This document shows positions 34,277 to 46,137 of a stretch of DNA of 64,000 bases, in pieces; position 1 is the stretch's first letter; each line of letters opens with the position of its first letter. Under the pieces are notes generated by a model, which saw only the letters and a list, made by a program, of their open reading frames with translations, made no database searches and was not told the origin of the DNA. Made by a program: the position numbers and the translations under genes. Source of the DNA: JBJXHN01 sp046233135 (GTDB lineage: Bacteria > Pseudomonadota > Alphaproteobacteria > Rhodospirillales > Rhodospirillaceae); contig JBJXHN010000001.1 in assembly GCA_046233135.1 (NCBI GenBank), positions 558,001 through 622,000 on the forward strand, read 5' to 3'.

Positions 34277-35383
34277 TTACTTCTTGAAGTAGTCGTATTC
34301 GCCGCCATCCCATTCGTAGAAGACGTAGCCCGGCGCCGTCACGTCGCCCTTGTCGTCGAAGCCGATGGTCCCCAGAACGGTTTCCGCTTCATTGGCCTTC
34401 AGGGCCTTGATCACGCCGTCATAGTCGACCTCACCGGCGGCTTCCACGGCCTGCGCCCAGGCCTGGATGGCGCCGTAGGTGTACAGGGTGTAGCCTTCCG
34501 GGTTGTAGCCGGTGGCATCGAATTCCTTCACCACTTCCGCGGCCACCGGGTTCTTCCGGGGGTCGGGGCTGAAGGTGAACAGGGTGCCGTCACCGGCAGG
34601 GCCGGCGATCGAGGCGAACTCGCTCGACACCAGGGCGTCACCGGACACCAGGCGCACATCCATGCCCTGTTCCTTGGCCTGACGGACGATCAGGCCGGCT
34701 TCGGTGTGATAGCCGCCCAGATAGATCACGTCCACGCCTTCGTTCTTCAGCTTGGTGACCAGGGCCGAATAGTCCTTTTCACCGGCGGTGATCGCTTCGT
34801 ACAGGATTTCCTGCTTGCCGGCGTCGTTCAGCACCTTCTTGGTTTCGTCGGCCAGGCCCTTGCCGTAAGCCGTCTTGTCGTGAAGGATGGCGATGTTCTT
34901 GTCACCAAACTCTTCGGACAGGAAGGTGCCGGCGATCACGCCCTGCTGGTCATCACGACCGCAGGTGCGGAAGACGTTCTCGAAACCCTGTTCGGTCAGC
35001 TTCGGGTTGGTCGAGGCCGGGGAAATCTGGATGATGCCTTCCTCGTTGTACACCGCAGAGGCCGGGATCGAGGAACCGGAGCAGAAGTGGCCGGCCACGA
35101 ACACCACGCCGTCGTTGACGAACTGGTTGGCCACGGCCACGGCCTGCTTCGGATCGCACGCGTCGTCACCGACCTTCAGCTCCAGCATTTCGCCGAGCAC
35201 GCCGCCCTTGGCGTTCAGGTCCTTGACCGCCATTTCGGCGCCCTTTTGCATCTGCTCGCCGAAGCTGGCGTACTGACCCGTCATCGGGCCGGCCGTGGCG
35301 ATGATGATTTCGGCCTGGGCACTGCCGATACCAAGAGCGAAGGCCGCCGTGGCAGCCAGCAGACCGGTCTTGAACGTAGACAT
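34277..35383 (-). CDS. livK: Branched-chain amino acid ABC transporter, binding protein
   Basis: A 368-residue periplasmic binding protein. The signal peptide is residues 1-24 (MSTFKTGLLAATAAFALGIG, cleavage near AQA). The body is a type I fold (IIIATAGPMTGQYASFGEQM, GDDACDPKQAVAVANQFV, GHFCSGSSIPASAVYNEEGI, ISPASTNPKLTEQG). It delivers leucine-type amino acids, or related amides, to LivHMGF. ATG 35383 follows GGGAGA. It is the last gene of the operon, placed after the ATPases, with a 165-base gap that could hold its own promoter. The substrate cannot be read reliably. Confidence 0.92.
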   Translation of the reverse strand: MSTFKTGLLAATAAFALGIGSAQAEIIIATAGPMTGQYASFGEQMQKGAEMAVKDLNAKGGVLGEMLELKVGDDACDPKQAVAVANQFVNDGVVFVAGHFCSGSSIPASAVYNEEGIIQISPASTNPKLTEQGFENVFRTCGRDDQQGVIAGTFLSEEFGDKNIAILHDKTAYGKGLADETKKVLNDAGKQEILYEAITAGEKDYSALVTKLKNEGVDVIYLGGYHTEAGLIVRQAKEQGMDVRLVSGDALVSSEFASIAGPAGDGTLFTFSPDPRKNPVAAEVVKEFDATGYNPEGYTLYTYGAIQAWAQAVEAAGEVDYDGVIKALKANEAETVLGTIGFDDKGDVTAPGYVFYEWDGGEYDYFKK

Positions 35384-35548
35384 GAGAACCACTCTCCCTT
35401 GATCAAGTGGACGCGAGAACCGGAAGTCCGGGCGGGCTCCGGTGAATCCGGACCGCCCAGGACGCAGCCCCCGGGCGGGGCCGCAGGAAAGCCTGAAGCG
35501 GAACATGGGCATGCTCCGCCATGAAGACCAGGGGTCGCCGTGGGGCGA

Positions 35549-35899
35549 TCAGGCCCCCCCGGCCTTTTCCCGCCAGCCGAACAGTCCGGTGCGTTCGTAC
35601 AGCCAGGGGTACTGGCCGACCATCTTGCGCACCTGAGTCAGCCGGTAAGCTGAAAGGCAAATGATCAGTAACACGACCGTTCCGATAAGAAAGCCACTGA
35701 AAGACAAGAGCTCTCCACCGAACAGGGCATAAACGAAGAACCGGTTGGCCAGTCCCAGCAGGATGGCATAAGGATAGGCCTGCCAGGACGGCCGCCAGGT
35801 GCCGGCCAGGGCCTGGCCGGTCATGAACGCCGTCCAGCCGACGATCAGCACCGTGAAAACCAGGAACGTGAGCAGCGAGGATCCGAGAACGGTTTCCAT
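35549..35899 (-). CDS. Small membrane protein within the liv operon
   Basis: A 116-residue protein with three or four membrane helices (FLVFTVLIVGWTAFMTG, YAILLGLANRFFVYALFGG, SFSGFLIGTVVLLIICLSAYRLTQ). The C-terminus is aromatic and charged (QYPWLYERTGLFGWREKAGG). It sits four bases downstream of livF. Its constant position beside Liv genes in relatives suggests an accessory role in transport; this is memory-based and the function is unknown. Confidence 0.75.
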   Translation of the reverse strand: METVLGSSLLTFLVFTVLIVGWTAFMTGQALAGTWRPSWQAYPYAILLGLANRFFVYALFGGELLSFSGFLIGTVVLLIICLSAYRLTQVRKMVGQYPWLYERTGLFGWREKAGGA

Positions 35900-35902
35900 C
35901 GG

Positions 35903-36662
<760 letters not shown>

Positions 36663-36670
<8 letters not shown>

Positions 36671-37598
36671 GGGCGGGACCCTCCCCTTCCTGATCCAGGT
36701 CTTGGGCCACCTCGGGCGGCAGTTCCTCGTCTTCGTCCTCGCCCAGGTAGGCCTTGATCACGGCGGGGTCGTTGCGCACGGCCTCCGGATCGCCATCGCT
36801 GATCTTGGCCCCGTGGTCGAGCACCACGATATGGTCGGAGATTTCCATCACCACGCTCATGTCGTGTTCGATCAGCAGCAGGCCGATGCCGTGTTCGTCG
36901 CGGATCATCACCAGCAGCTCGTTCAGTTCGGCCGATTCCCGGGGATTGAGGCCGGCCGCCGGCTCGTCGAGGCACAGCACCACCGGATCGGTGCACATGG
37001 CCCGGGCGATCTCCAGCCGGCGCTGGGCCCCATAGGGCAGGTTGCCGGCGTCCCAGTCGGCGTGGTCGGACAGACCGACCTTGTCGAGCCAATAGGCCGC
37101 CTTATCCACCGCCGCCTTTTCCGCCCGGGTGTAGCGCCCCAGGCGCAGCAGGCCGGCGACGGCGAACATGGAGGCCTTTTGCAGCACGTTGTGCTGGGCG
37201 ACGATCAGGTTTTCCAGCACCGACATCTGGCTGAACAGCCGGATGTTCTGGAAGGTCCGGGCCACGTCGGCCTTCTGGGCCACCCGAAAGCCTTCCATCC
37301 GTTCCAGGTAGTAGGTCTTGCGCTTGACCGGATGGTGCAGGGTCAGCCGGCCGACGGTGGGCTTGTAGAACCCGGTCAGGCAGTTGAACACCGTGGTCTT
37401 GCCCGCCCCGTTCGGACCGATGATCGAGGTGATCTCGCGATTGCGGGCGGTGAAGCTGAGGTCATCGATGGCAATCAGGCCACCGAACCGCATGGTCAGA
37501 TGCTCCACATCCAGCAGGACCGAGCGATCGGCCCCGGTATCGGTGGGCAGGGTGGTGGAGCCCTCCACCCCCGGGATAATCTTGGTGGCGAGGCTCAT
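36663..37598 (-). CDS. livG: Branched-chain amino acid ABC transporter ATPase LivG
   Basis: A 311-residue ABC ATPase. Walker A is GPNGAGKTT, then comes the LivG motif VFNCLTGFYKPTVGRLTL, with LPYGAQRRLEIARAMCTDP as signature region and VLCLDEPAAGLNP as Walker B. The N-terminus carries about 35 extra residues before the ATPase core, and the C-terminus is acidic (GEDEDEELPPE). It starts in an ATGA overlap with livM. Confidence 0.95.
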
Positions 37599-38946
37599 GG
37601 CGTGGCCTCCTCTTCCCGTTTCTGGACCACGCCCCTCTCCTTCTCGAAACTGATGGTGGGATCGCGGTAGGCCAGCAGGCCCCGCGGCCGCCAGACCATC
37701 ACGGCCACCATCGCCGACCCGAAGAAGAACATGCGGTACTGGTCGAACTCGCGGAACACTTCTGGCAAGACCACCAGGAAGAAGGCGGCGATCACCACCC
37801 CGATCTGGCTGCCCATGCCGCCCAGCACGACGATGGCCAGGATCACCGCACTTTCGATGAAGGTGAAGCTTTCCGGGCTGATGAAGCCCTGGCGGGTGGC
37901 AAAGAACGACCCGGCGAAGCCACCGAACATGGCCCCCAGCGCAAAGGCCGACAGCTTCACGTTGGTCGGGTTGATGCCCAGGGACCGGCAGGCGATTTCA
38001 TCTTCGCGCAGGGCTTCCCATGCCCGCCCCACCGGCAGCTTGCGGATCCGCTGCGTGAACAGGTTTGTCAGCACCGCCAGCGCCAGGATCAGGTAGAACA
38101 GGAAGATCACCCGGTGCGTCGAGGAATAGTCGATGCCGAAGAATTCGTGGAAGGTGGTCGCTCCTTCTGCCGCGTTCCGGGAGAACTCCAGGCCGAAGAA
38201 GCTGGGGCGTTCGATGCCGGACACGCCGTCCGGGCCGTTGGTGACCTGATACCAGTTCAGCAGGATGATCCGGATGATCTCGCCGAAACCCAGGGTGACG
38301 ATGGCCAGATAGTCCCCCCGCAGCCGCAGCACCGGAAAGCCCAGGATCACCCCGAAAAAGGCGGCGAACACGCCGGCCAGCGGCAGGCAGATCCAGAAGG
38401 ACCAGCCGAAGGTGGTGGACAGCAGGGCGTAGGAATAGGCCCCCACGGCGTAGAAGGCCACGTACCCGAGATCCAGCAGGCCGGCCAGGCCCACCACGAT
38501 GTTCAGCCCCCACCCCAGCATGATGTAGATCATCCAGGTGGTGGCCACATCGACGTAATAGCGGTTGCCCATGGGGCTGATCGGGAAGATCACCGCCAGC
38601 ACCAGGGCGACCAGACCGATGGTCACCATATTGCGGCGGAAGAAGCCGCCGACCGGCATGACATAGGCCTGGGTCAGGCCGTCCAGGGTCCTCTTGTTGG
38701 CCGGATTTTCCCGCCAGAGGATCAGCAGGATCCGTCCGGCGAAGGCCGCCAGCACGAACCACAGCCAGTCGACGAACCGATACTGCATCTCCAGGCCGGT
38801 GCTGGTGCTTTCGGCATGCATGGCGATGAAGGGCAGGAACAGCGCCGCAGCCAGGGCCGCGGTGATCAGCGCTTCCTTGATCAGGGCCACGGGGTCGAGC
38901 CAGGAGGCCCGGCCCTGCGGCAGAGCGTCAGAGGCGGGTGCTCCCA

Positions 38947-38947
<1 letters not shown>
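37595..38947 (-). CDS. livM: Branched-chain amino acid ABC transporter permease LivM
   Basis: A 450-residue permease with about ten or more helices. The C-terminal 300 residues are the LivM core (GLNIVVGLAGLLDLGYVAFYAVGAYSYALL, then GDYLAIVTLGFGEIIRIILLNW, and the EAA-like loop GRAWEALREDEIACRSLGINPTNVKLSAFALGA). The N-terminal 130 residues add further helices, as in the longer LivM group. It follows livH directly with a one-base overlap. Confidence 0.94.
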
Positions 38948-39861
<914 letters not shown>

Positions 39862-40325
39862 CCTACCCCCTTCCCGCCTCGGGCCGGCGACTGCCTGTGA
39901 CGCGGATCGTCGCGCGATCCGCTGACTGAACCCTCCGGTACCGATCCGTGATCGGCTAAGGGTCGAACGTGGCTATCCCTAACCCTTACGTCAAGTATCC
40001 CTTATCAGCGGAGATACACCAGCCCTGCCAGCGAATGCAATATTCCCGACATATTCACTTTCTCTGATGGACGCTCAGGCCAAAATACAAGCGTTTTCAG
40101 TTCGATAGTTTCCGGAATGAGTAGGCGAGCGCACGAAAAGAACGCGACTCCGTGCAGCCTGTGCCCCGCGGGCAAATGCACCCCGGGGGAAGGGACAAAC
40201 CGGTCTTGGGGAGTCCGTGTTTCCCGATGGCGACAGGATGTTCAGAGGGGCGTGCAATCCGTCACGCCGCACGCTAAGTATCAGGGTCGGAATCCGGCCG
40301 CTGATGCCGTCCATGGAAGAGGCTG
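39862..40325. other. Intergenic region between livH and uvrA
   Basis: A 464-base divergent gap with no supported gene. AT-rich patches around 39995-40060 and 40080-40120 are likely promoter sites for livH (minus) and uvrA (plus). I looked for the alphaproteobacterial LexA box (GTTC-N7-GTTC or GAAC-N7-GAAC) and saw no clear match. Confidence 0.5.
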
Positions 40326-43178
40326 ATGAGCACTCACGAAATACGCGTGCGCGGAGCGCGAGAACACAACCTGAAGAGCATAGACGTCGCCCTGCCCCGG
40401 GACAAGCTGGTGGTGATCACCGGTCTGTCCGGTTCAGGCAAGTCCTCGCTGGCCTTCGATACCATCTATGCCGAGGGCCAGCGCCGATATGTGGAAAGCC
40501 TGTCGGCCTATGCCCGCCAGTTCCTGGAACTGATGCAGAAGCCGGACGTCGACTCCATCGAGGGGTTATCGCCGGCCATTTCCATTGAGCAGAAGACCAC
40601 TTCCAAAAACCCGCGCTCCACGGTGGGCACGGTGACGGAGGTGCACGATTACATGCGCCTGCTATGGGCGCGCATCGGTATCCCTCATTCCCCGGCGACG
40701 GGCCTGCCCATCGAAAGCCAGACGGTCAGCCAGATGGTCGACCGCGTCATGGCGCTGGGCGAGGGCACCCGCCTCTATCTGCTGGCCCCCATCGTTCGCG
40801 GCCGCAAGGGGGAGTACAAGAAGGAACTGCTGGAGCTCCGCAAGCGCGGCTTCCAGCGGGTCAAGGTGGACGGAGAGATCCACGAGATCGACGCGGTGCC
40901 GCCCCTCAACAAGAAGGTGAAGCACGATATCGAGGTGGTGGTGGACCGCCTGGCCGTCCGCGAAGGCCTGGAAAGCCGCCTCGCGGACAGCCTGGAAACA
41001 GCGCTGGAGCTGGCCGACGGCCTGGTCTTCGCCGAAGACGCCAGGACTGGCGAGCGCCACACCTTCTCCGCCCGCTTCGCCTGCCCGGTGTCCGGCTTCA
41101 CCATCGACGAGGTGGAGCCGCGCCTGTTCTCCTTCAACAACCCCTTCGGCGCCTGCCCCACCTGCGACGGCCTGGGGGTGACCCTGTACTTCGACCCGGC
41201 CATGGTGGTGCCCGACCCCACCAAGACCCTGCGGCAGGGCGCCCTTGCGCCCTGGTCGAACAGCAATCCGCCCTCGCCCTATTATGCCCAGGCGCTGGAA
41301 AGCGTCTCCCGGCATTACGACTGCGGCATGGACACCCCCTGGCGCGACCTGCCCGAAGAGCTGCGCGAAACCCTGCTGCACGGCAGCGGCAAGGCGGTAA
41401 TCCCGCTCTCCTTCGATGACGGCACCCGCAGCTACAAGACCGCCAAGCCGTTCGAGGGGGTCATCCCCAACATCTCCCGCCGCTGGAAGGAGACGGACAG
41501 CGCCTGGATCCGCGAGGAGCTGTCCAAGTATCAGGCCAGCGCCCCCTGCGAGGCCTGCACCGGCTATCGCCTGAAGCCCGAGGCCCTGGCGGTGAAGATC
41601 GTCGGCAAGCACATCGGCGAGATCTCCGAGTTGTCCATCGGCGAGGCCCGGGACTGGTTCGACGGGCTGGAACCCCAGCTGCGGTCCCAGCATCAGGAAA
41701 TCGCCCGGCGCATCCTGCGGGAAATCAACGAGCGCCTGGGGTTCCTGGGCAACGTCGGCCTGGACTATCTGACCCTGTCGCGCACGTCGGGTACCCTGTC
41801 CGGCGGCGAAAGCCAGCGCATCCGTCTGGCCAGCCAGATCGGGTCGGGCCTGACCGGGGTGCTCTACGTGCTCGACGAGCCGTCCATCGGCCTGCATCAG
41901 CGGGACAACGACCGCCTGCTGGCCACCCTGCGGCGCCTGCGCGACATCGGCAATACGGTGATCGTCGTGGAACATGACGAAGACGCCATCCGCAGCGCCG
42001 ACTATCTGGTGGACATGGGACCGGGCGCCGGCGTTCACGGCGGCACGGTGGTTGCCGAGGGCACACCCGAAGAGGTGATGGCCCACCCCGCCTCGCTGAC
42101 CGGCCAGTACCTGACGGGCAAGCAGACCGTTCCCCTGCCCGCAGTCCGCAGAGCCGGGGACGGTCGCACCGTCTCGGTGCTCGGCGCGTCGGCCAACAAT
42201 CTGCACGGCGTGGACGCCCACATTCCGCTGGGGACGTTCACCTGCATCACCGGCGTATCCGGCGGCGGCAAGTCGACCCTGATCATCGAGACCCTGTACA
42301 AGGCCCTGGCCCGCCAGCTCCACGGCGCCCGGGACCTGCCCGGCGCCCATGACCGGCTGGAGGGGGTGGAGCATATCGACAAGATCGTCGATATCGACCA
42401 GTCCCCCATCGGCCGCACGCCCCGGTCCAACCCGGCGACGTATACCGGTGCCTTCACTCCCATCCGCGAGTGGTTCGCCGGCCTGCCGGAAGCCAAGGAA
42501 CGGGGCTACAAGCCCGGCCGCTTCAGTTTCAACGTCAAGGGCGGTCGCTGCGAAGCCTGCCAGGGCGACGGGGTCATCAAGATCGAGATGCACTTCCTGC
42601 CCGACGTCTACGTCACCTGCGATTCCTGCAAGGGAAAGCGCTATAACCGGGAGACGCTGGAGGTCAGGTTCAAGGGTAAGTCCATCGCCGATGTCCTTGA
42701 TATGACAGTGGAAGAAGCCAAGGACTTCTTCAAGGCCGTGCCGGCGGTGCGCGACAAGATGGAGCTGCTGTCCAAGGTCGGGCTGGACTACATCACCCTG
42801 GGCCAGCAGGCCACGACCCTGTCGGGCGGCGAGGCGCAGCGGGTGAAGCTGTCCAAGGAGCTGTCCCGCCGGGCCACGGGCCGCACCCTCTATATCCTCG
42901 ACGAGCCCACCACGGGACTGCATTTCGAGGACGTGCGGAAACTGCTGGAGGTGCTGCATACGCTGGTCGATCAGGGAAATACGGTGCTGGTGATCGAACA
43001 CAACCTGGAAGTCATCAAGACGGCTGACCATATCCTTGACCTGGGGCCGGAAGGCGGGGACGGCGGCGGCCGTATCGTCGCCCATGGCACCCCGGAAGAG
43101 GTGGCGGCGACGCCGGAAAGCCACACCGGCCACTACCTGAAGCCCTATCTGGAACTCCGTGACCTGAAGCGGGCCTGA
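40326..43178 (+). CDS. uvrA: Excinuclease ABC subunit A
   Basis: A 950-residue damage-recognition ATPase of nucleotide excision repair. The two ABC modules are complete: GLSGSGKSSLAFDT and GVSGGGKSTLIIET (Walker A), LSGGESQRIRLA and LSGGEAQRVKLS (signatures), and YVLDEPSIGLHQRDN and YILDEPTTGLHFEDV (Walker B). Zinc sites are visible at CPTCDGLG, CEACTGYR, and CEACQGDG with CDSCKGKR. ATG 40326 follows AAGAGG. It stands alone, with no ssb directly adjacent. Confidence 0.98.
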   Translation: MSTHEIRVRGAREHNLKSIDVALPRDKLVVITGLSGSGKSSLAFDTIYAEGQRRYVESLSAYARQFLELMQKPDVDSIEGLSPAISIEQKTTSKNPRSTVGTVTEVHDYMRLLWARIGIPHSPATGLPIESQTVSQMVDRVMALGEGTRLYLLAPIVRGRKGEYKKELLELRKRGFQRVKVDGEIHEIDAVPPLNKKVKHDIEVVVDRLAVREGLESRLADSLETALELADGLVFAEDARTGERHTFSARFACPVSGFTIDEVEPRLFSFNNPFGACPTCDGLGVTLYFDPAMVVPDPTKTLRQGALAPWSNSNPPSPYYAQALESVSRHYDCGMDTPWRDLPEELRETLLHGSGKAVIPLSFDDGTRSYKTAKPFEGVIPNISRRWKETDSAWIREELSKYQASAPCEACTGYRLKPEALAVKIVGKHIGEISELSIGEARDWFDGLEPQLRSQHQEIARRILREINERLGFLGNVGLDYLTLSRTSGTLSGGESQRIRLASQIGSGLTGVLYVLDEPSIGLHQRDNDRLLATLRRLRDIGNTVIVVEHDEDAIRSADYLVDMGPGAGVHGGTVVAEGTPEEVMAHPASLTGQYLTGKQTVPLPAVRRAGDGRTVSVLGASANNLHGVDAHIPLGTFTCITGVSGGGKSTLIIETLYKALARQLHGARDLPGAHDRLEGVEHIDKIVDIDQSPIGRTPRSNPATYTGAFTPIREWFAGLPEAKERGYKPGRFSFNVKGGRCEACQGDGVIKIEMHFLPDVYVTCDSCKGKRYNRETLEVRFKGKSIADVLDMTVEEAKDFFKAVPAVRDKMELLSKVGLDYITLGQQATTLSGGEAQRVKLSKELSRRATGRTLYILDEPTTGLHFEDVRKLLEVLHTLVDQGNTVLVIEHNLEVIKTADHILDLGPEGGDGGGRIVAHGTPEEVAATPESHTGHYLKPYLELRDLKRA

Positions 43179-43239
43179 CCTCCCGGCCCGCCCCTCACCC
43201 TCAATCAACCGTCCTCTCGCAAGGATCAAGGACACCATC

Positions 43240-43692
43240 ATGGACATCGAGACCGGGCGTTTTCACCTGGCGGTCAGCCTGACGATCCCGGCACCGCCGC
43301 CAACGGTGTGGAATGTGCTGACCGATCCGGCGGCCATCCTGGAGTGGTTCGGTCCGGACGTGACCCTGGATCCCGGACCCGGCGGCGCCTTCCGCGAGGT
43401 CTGGCAGGAGGCCGAGGGCGACGAGATGGTGACCACCGGTACCATCACCCATTGGGAGCCGCCCGGCCGCATGGTCCTGTCCTGGAAGAACGCGGACTGG
43501 CCGGCGGCGACCGTGGTGGAGATTGCCCTGAGTGAACCCGCCGATGGCCGCACTTTGTTGCGCTTGGAACACAGCGGCTGGGACTCCCTGCCCGAAGAGC
43601 GCATCGACGCGTTGATCGCCGATCACACCGCCGGCTGGAGCATCCATTTGCGGGATCTCAGCGCCTGTGTGCGACGCCAGCGGGCGGCCTGA
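43240..43692 (+). CDS. SRPBCC (START/AHSA1-like) domain protein
   Basis: A 150-residue single-domain protein. The family pattern is clear: an N-terminal strand LAVSLTIPAPPPTVWNVLTDPAAILEWFGPDVTLDPGPGGAF, then THWEPPGRMVLSWKNADWPAATVVEIALSE, and a C-terminal helix (ERIDALIADHTAGWSIHLRDLSACV). Such domains bind hydrophobic ligands or act as Hsp90-cochaperone relatives. The start follows AAGGA. Function is not resolved. Confidence 0.82.
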   Translation: MDIETGRFHLAVSLTIPAPPPTVWNVLTDPAAILEWFGPDVTLDPGPGGAFREVWQEAEGDEMVTTGTITHWEPPGRMVLSWKNADWPAATVVEIALSEPADGRTLLRLEHSGWDSLPEERIDALIADHTAGWSIHLRDLSACVRRQRAA

Positions 43693-43778
43693 AAGCGCGC
43701 GCCCTTGGTCCGACGGCCTCTTTTGCCCCCATTTCTGCATCCAGCCCGGGAACCTCCTCCGTGACAACGAAAACGTCC

Positions 43779-44336
43779 ATGCCCGACACCCGCAGCGAAA
43801 AGGAAAAGATGCTGGCCGGCGCGCTCTATCGCGCGACGGATCCGGAGTTGCAGGCGGATAACAAGGTGATTTCCGCCTGGATGGACCACTACAACCGCTC
43901 CCACACCCTCTCCCAGCCTGAGCGGCAGGATCTGTTGGCGGAGATGCTGGGCAGTGTCGGCGAGGGGGTGAATATCCGGCCGCCCTTCTTCTGCGACTAC
44001 GGCTACAACATCCACCTGGGGGCCGGGGTGTTCATGAACTTCAACTGCGTTGTGCTGGACGTGGTGCGGGTGACCATCGGCGATGGCACGCAGATTGGCC
44101 CGGGGGTGCAGATCCTCACCGCCGACCATCCACGCGATCCGGCCGCGCGGGCAGAGATGCTGGAGTTCGGGCGGCCGATCACCATCGGCGCCAACGTCTG
44201 GATCGGCGGCGGAGCGATCATCCTGCCCGGCGTCACCGTCGGTGACGACGCCCTGATCGGCGCCGGCGCGGTGGTCACCCGGGACGTGCCGGCCGGCACC
44301 ACCGTGGTCGGCAACCCGGCACGGATCAAGGGATGA
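43779..44336 (+). CDS. Sugar O-acetyltransferase (maltose acetyltransferase type)
   Basis: A 185-residue left-handed beta-helix enzyme. The N-terminal Mac domain is KEKMLAGALYRATDPELQADN, and hexapeptide repeats follow (VGEGVNIRPPFFCDYGYNIHLGAGVFMNFNCVVLDV, IGDGTQIGPGVQILTADHP with the catalytic His, IGANVWIGGGAIILPGVTVGDDALIGAGAVVTRDVPAG). It would acetylate sugars using acetyl-CoA. The ATG at 43779 matches the family start; a GTG at 43761 would add six residues. Confidence 0.9.
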   Translation: MPDTRSEKEKMLAGALYRATDPELQADNKVISAWMDHYNRSHTLSQPERQDLLAEMLGSVGEGVNIRPPFFCDYGYNIHLGAGVFMNFNCVVLDVVRVTIGDGTQIGPGVQILTADHPRDPAARAEMLEFGRPITIGANVWIGGGAIILPGVTVGDDALIGAGAVVTRDVPAGTTVVGNPARIKG

Positions 44337-44345
44337 CCCGCCGCC

Positions 44346-45290
44346 TCAGATCCACTTCGCATTGCGCTTGCTGACCAGCCAGACGCCCGCGGCGACGAAC
44401 AGGGCGGCAACCAGTTGCGCCACGCCCGGGACCTCGCCGAAGATGACGAAGGCCAGGGCGACGCCGACCACCGCCGCCACCGAGCCGATCTGCGACAGGT
44501 AGACCGGCCCGGCCAGCTTTTGCAGGCGGAAGAACAGGTCGTAGGTGATGGCGAAGATGAACATCTGGCTGATCAGCAGGATGAAGGCGTCAAAGGCCAG
44601 CACGGTCGGCCACATGCTTTGGCCGAACGCCAGATTGATCCCCACCATGCACAGGAAGCCGAAGCCCATCATCGCCGTCGACAGGTGGGACGGCGTCGCC
44701 CCTTCCGGCCAGAAGCGGGTGCGGTAGATGTTGCCCACCGCCAGGATCACCGGCGCGGACAGGGCCGCAATTGCCCAGACGGATATCTGCTCCGCGCTTC
44801 CGCCGAATCCGCCCACATCCCCCAGCACCCCCCGGCTGAGCGCCAGCAGCGCTGCCCCGATCACGCCGGAAATCACACCGGCCAGGCGCAGGGTCTGCAC
44901 CCGCTCCAGCCGGAACGCCAGAGCCAGGCCGTAGGTGACCACCAGGGGAAAGGCGAAGCATAGCGCCACAAAGCCAGCCCCCACATGCTGGGCCGCCCCG
45001 AACCCCAGGGCATTGGGCACCGCATAGAGCACCCCCGACCCCGCCGAATAGGCCAGAACCGGAACCGTGCGCAGGGAGTGGTCCCGGAAGGCGCCGTTGG
45101 TTGCCCCCTGTAACACCGCTCCCCCCAGCATCGACCACTGCAGCAGGGCCAGGGGCGGCCAGCCGAACAAGGGGGCCGCCTTGGCGAAGATCGCCGCAGA
45201 GGCCAGAAGGCAGCCGACCACCAGCAACAGCACCATGGCGTTGGCGCGATCCGATAGCGCAGAAAATGAGAGACCAGGCATGGGGGACAT
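44346..45290 (-). CDS. EamA-family (DMT) membrane transporter
   Basis: About 314 residues with ten predicted helices, two EamA repeats and a C-terminal basic tail (SKRNAKWI). Visible features are MVLLLVVGCLLASAAIFAKAAPLFGWPPLALLQWSML and LQKLAGPVYLSQIGSVAAVVGVALAFVIFGEVPG. Related carriers export amino acids or small metabolites. The start could be 45290 or 45281. It is divergent from a MarR gene that probably represses it. The substrate is unknown. Confidence 0.85.
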   Translation of the reverse strand: MSPMPGLSFSALSDRANAMVLLLVVGCLLASAAIFAKAAPLFGWPPLALLQWSMLGGAVLQGATNGAFRDHSLRTVPVLAYSAGSGVLYAVPNALGFGAAQHVGAGFVALCFAFPLVVTYGLALAFRLERVQTLRLAGVISGVIGAALLALSRGVLGDVGGFGGSAEQISVWAIAALSAPVILAVGNIYRTRFWPEGATPSHLSTAMMGFGFLCMVGINLAFGQSMWPTVLAFDAFILLISQMFIFAITYDLFFRLQKLAGPVYLSQIGSVAAVVGVALAFVIFGEVPGVAQLVAALFVAAGVWLVSKRNAKWI

Positions 45291-45418
45291 CCGCCTCGAC
45301 GATCCAGGGATTTCCGAAGAAGGCACGGCCAGACACTCTATGACTTGCATGGAGGTCCGCTTCAACGGCATTATAGCTAATCAATAAGTATCTTAACGTC
45401 AAGATACAAGAGGATGTG

Positions 45419-45949
45419 ATGGATCGAGCCGAAAATGCCCGCCAGCAGTGGCAGCGGGAAATTCCCGGTCTCCCCCTGGATCCCATGGTGGTGATGGGCC
45501 GCCTGGCGGAGGCGGCGCAGCTGGTCATGAACCGGCATATCGAACCGGTCTTCGCGGCCCATGGCCTGAAGCAGGGGGAATTCGATGTGCTGGCCACTCT
45601 GCGCCGGTCCGGCGCGCCCTATGCCCTGACACCGACGGAGCTGTACCGGTCCACCATGATCAGTTCCGGCGGCATGACCTTTCGCCTGGACCGCTTGCAG
45701 AAGGCCGGCTTTATCGAGCGTCGCCCGCATCCGACGGATCGCCGGGCGCAGTTGGTGTGCCTGACCGATGCGGGAAAAGCGGTCATCGACGGGATGCTGA
45801 CCGACTATGTGACCGCCCAGGAACGCGCCCTCGCCGCCCTGGATCCAGACCAGAGGGCTGCTCTGTCCGGCCTGCTGCTGTGCCTGATCGAAGGGGAAAA
45901 CGAGGGGACAGCCGGCGGACGGCGGAGTCAAAAAACCGGACAAAAGTAA
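45419..45949 (+). CDS. MarR-family transcriptional regulator
   Basis: About 176 residues with the winged helix: GLKQGEFDVLATLRRSGAPYALTPTELYRSTMISSGGMTFRLDRLQKAGFIERRPHPTDRRAQLVCLTDAGKAVI spans the recognition helix and wing. ATG 45419 follows AGAGGA, with GTG 45416 as an alternative. Divergence from the EamA carrier is the classic arrangement for ligand-controlled export. Confidence 0.92.
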   Translation: MDRAENARQQWQREIPGLPLDPMVVMGRLAEAAQLVMNRHIEPVFAAHGLKQGEFDVLATLRRSGAPYALTPTELYRSTMISSGGMTFRLDRLQKAGFIERRPHPTDRRAQLVCLTDAGKAVIDGMLTDYVTAQERALAALDPDQRAALSGLLLCLIEGENEGTAGGRRSQKTGQK

Positions 45950-46137
45950 CGGTCCCTTTATCCTTTGAATTATTTATGGGTAATTTCTATCACCTGGGGC
46001 AATAAAAGTTATCGCGGTGAGCATATTGTTGCCCCCTGCCTTCCTCCGTACCTTTTGTTCCATAGAGACCACACGGCACCCGAGGCCTGACGTCGGCGAC
46101 ACGAACCGACGCGGTTCGGCATCAACGGAGGAACACC

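Noticed and set aside
33510..34292. Ala/Thr-rich plus-strand frame of 260 codons
   Set aside because: It is the mirror of the glycine-rich linker of ssb.
39862..40325. LexA box upstream of uvrA
   Set aside because: GTTCGATAGTTTCC near 40101 has only one half of the GTTC-N7-GTTC pattern, so I do not call it.
40662..43247. Long minus-strand frame of 861 codons opposite uvrA
   Set aside because: The product is repetitive (Gln/Gly/Leu/His rich) with no family signs; uvrA on the plus strand is certain.
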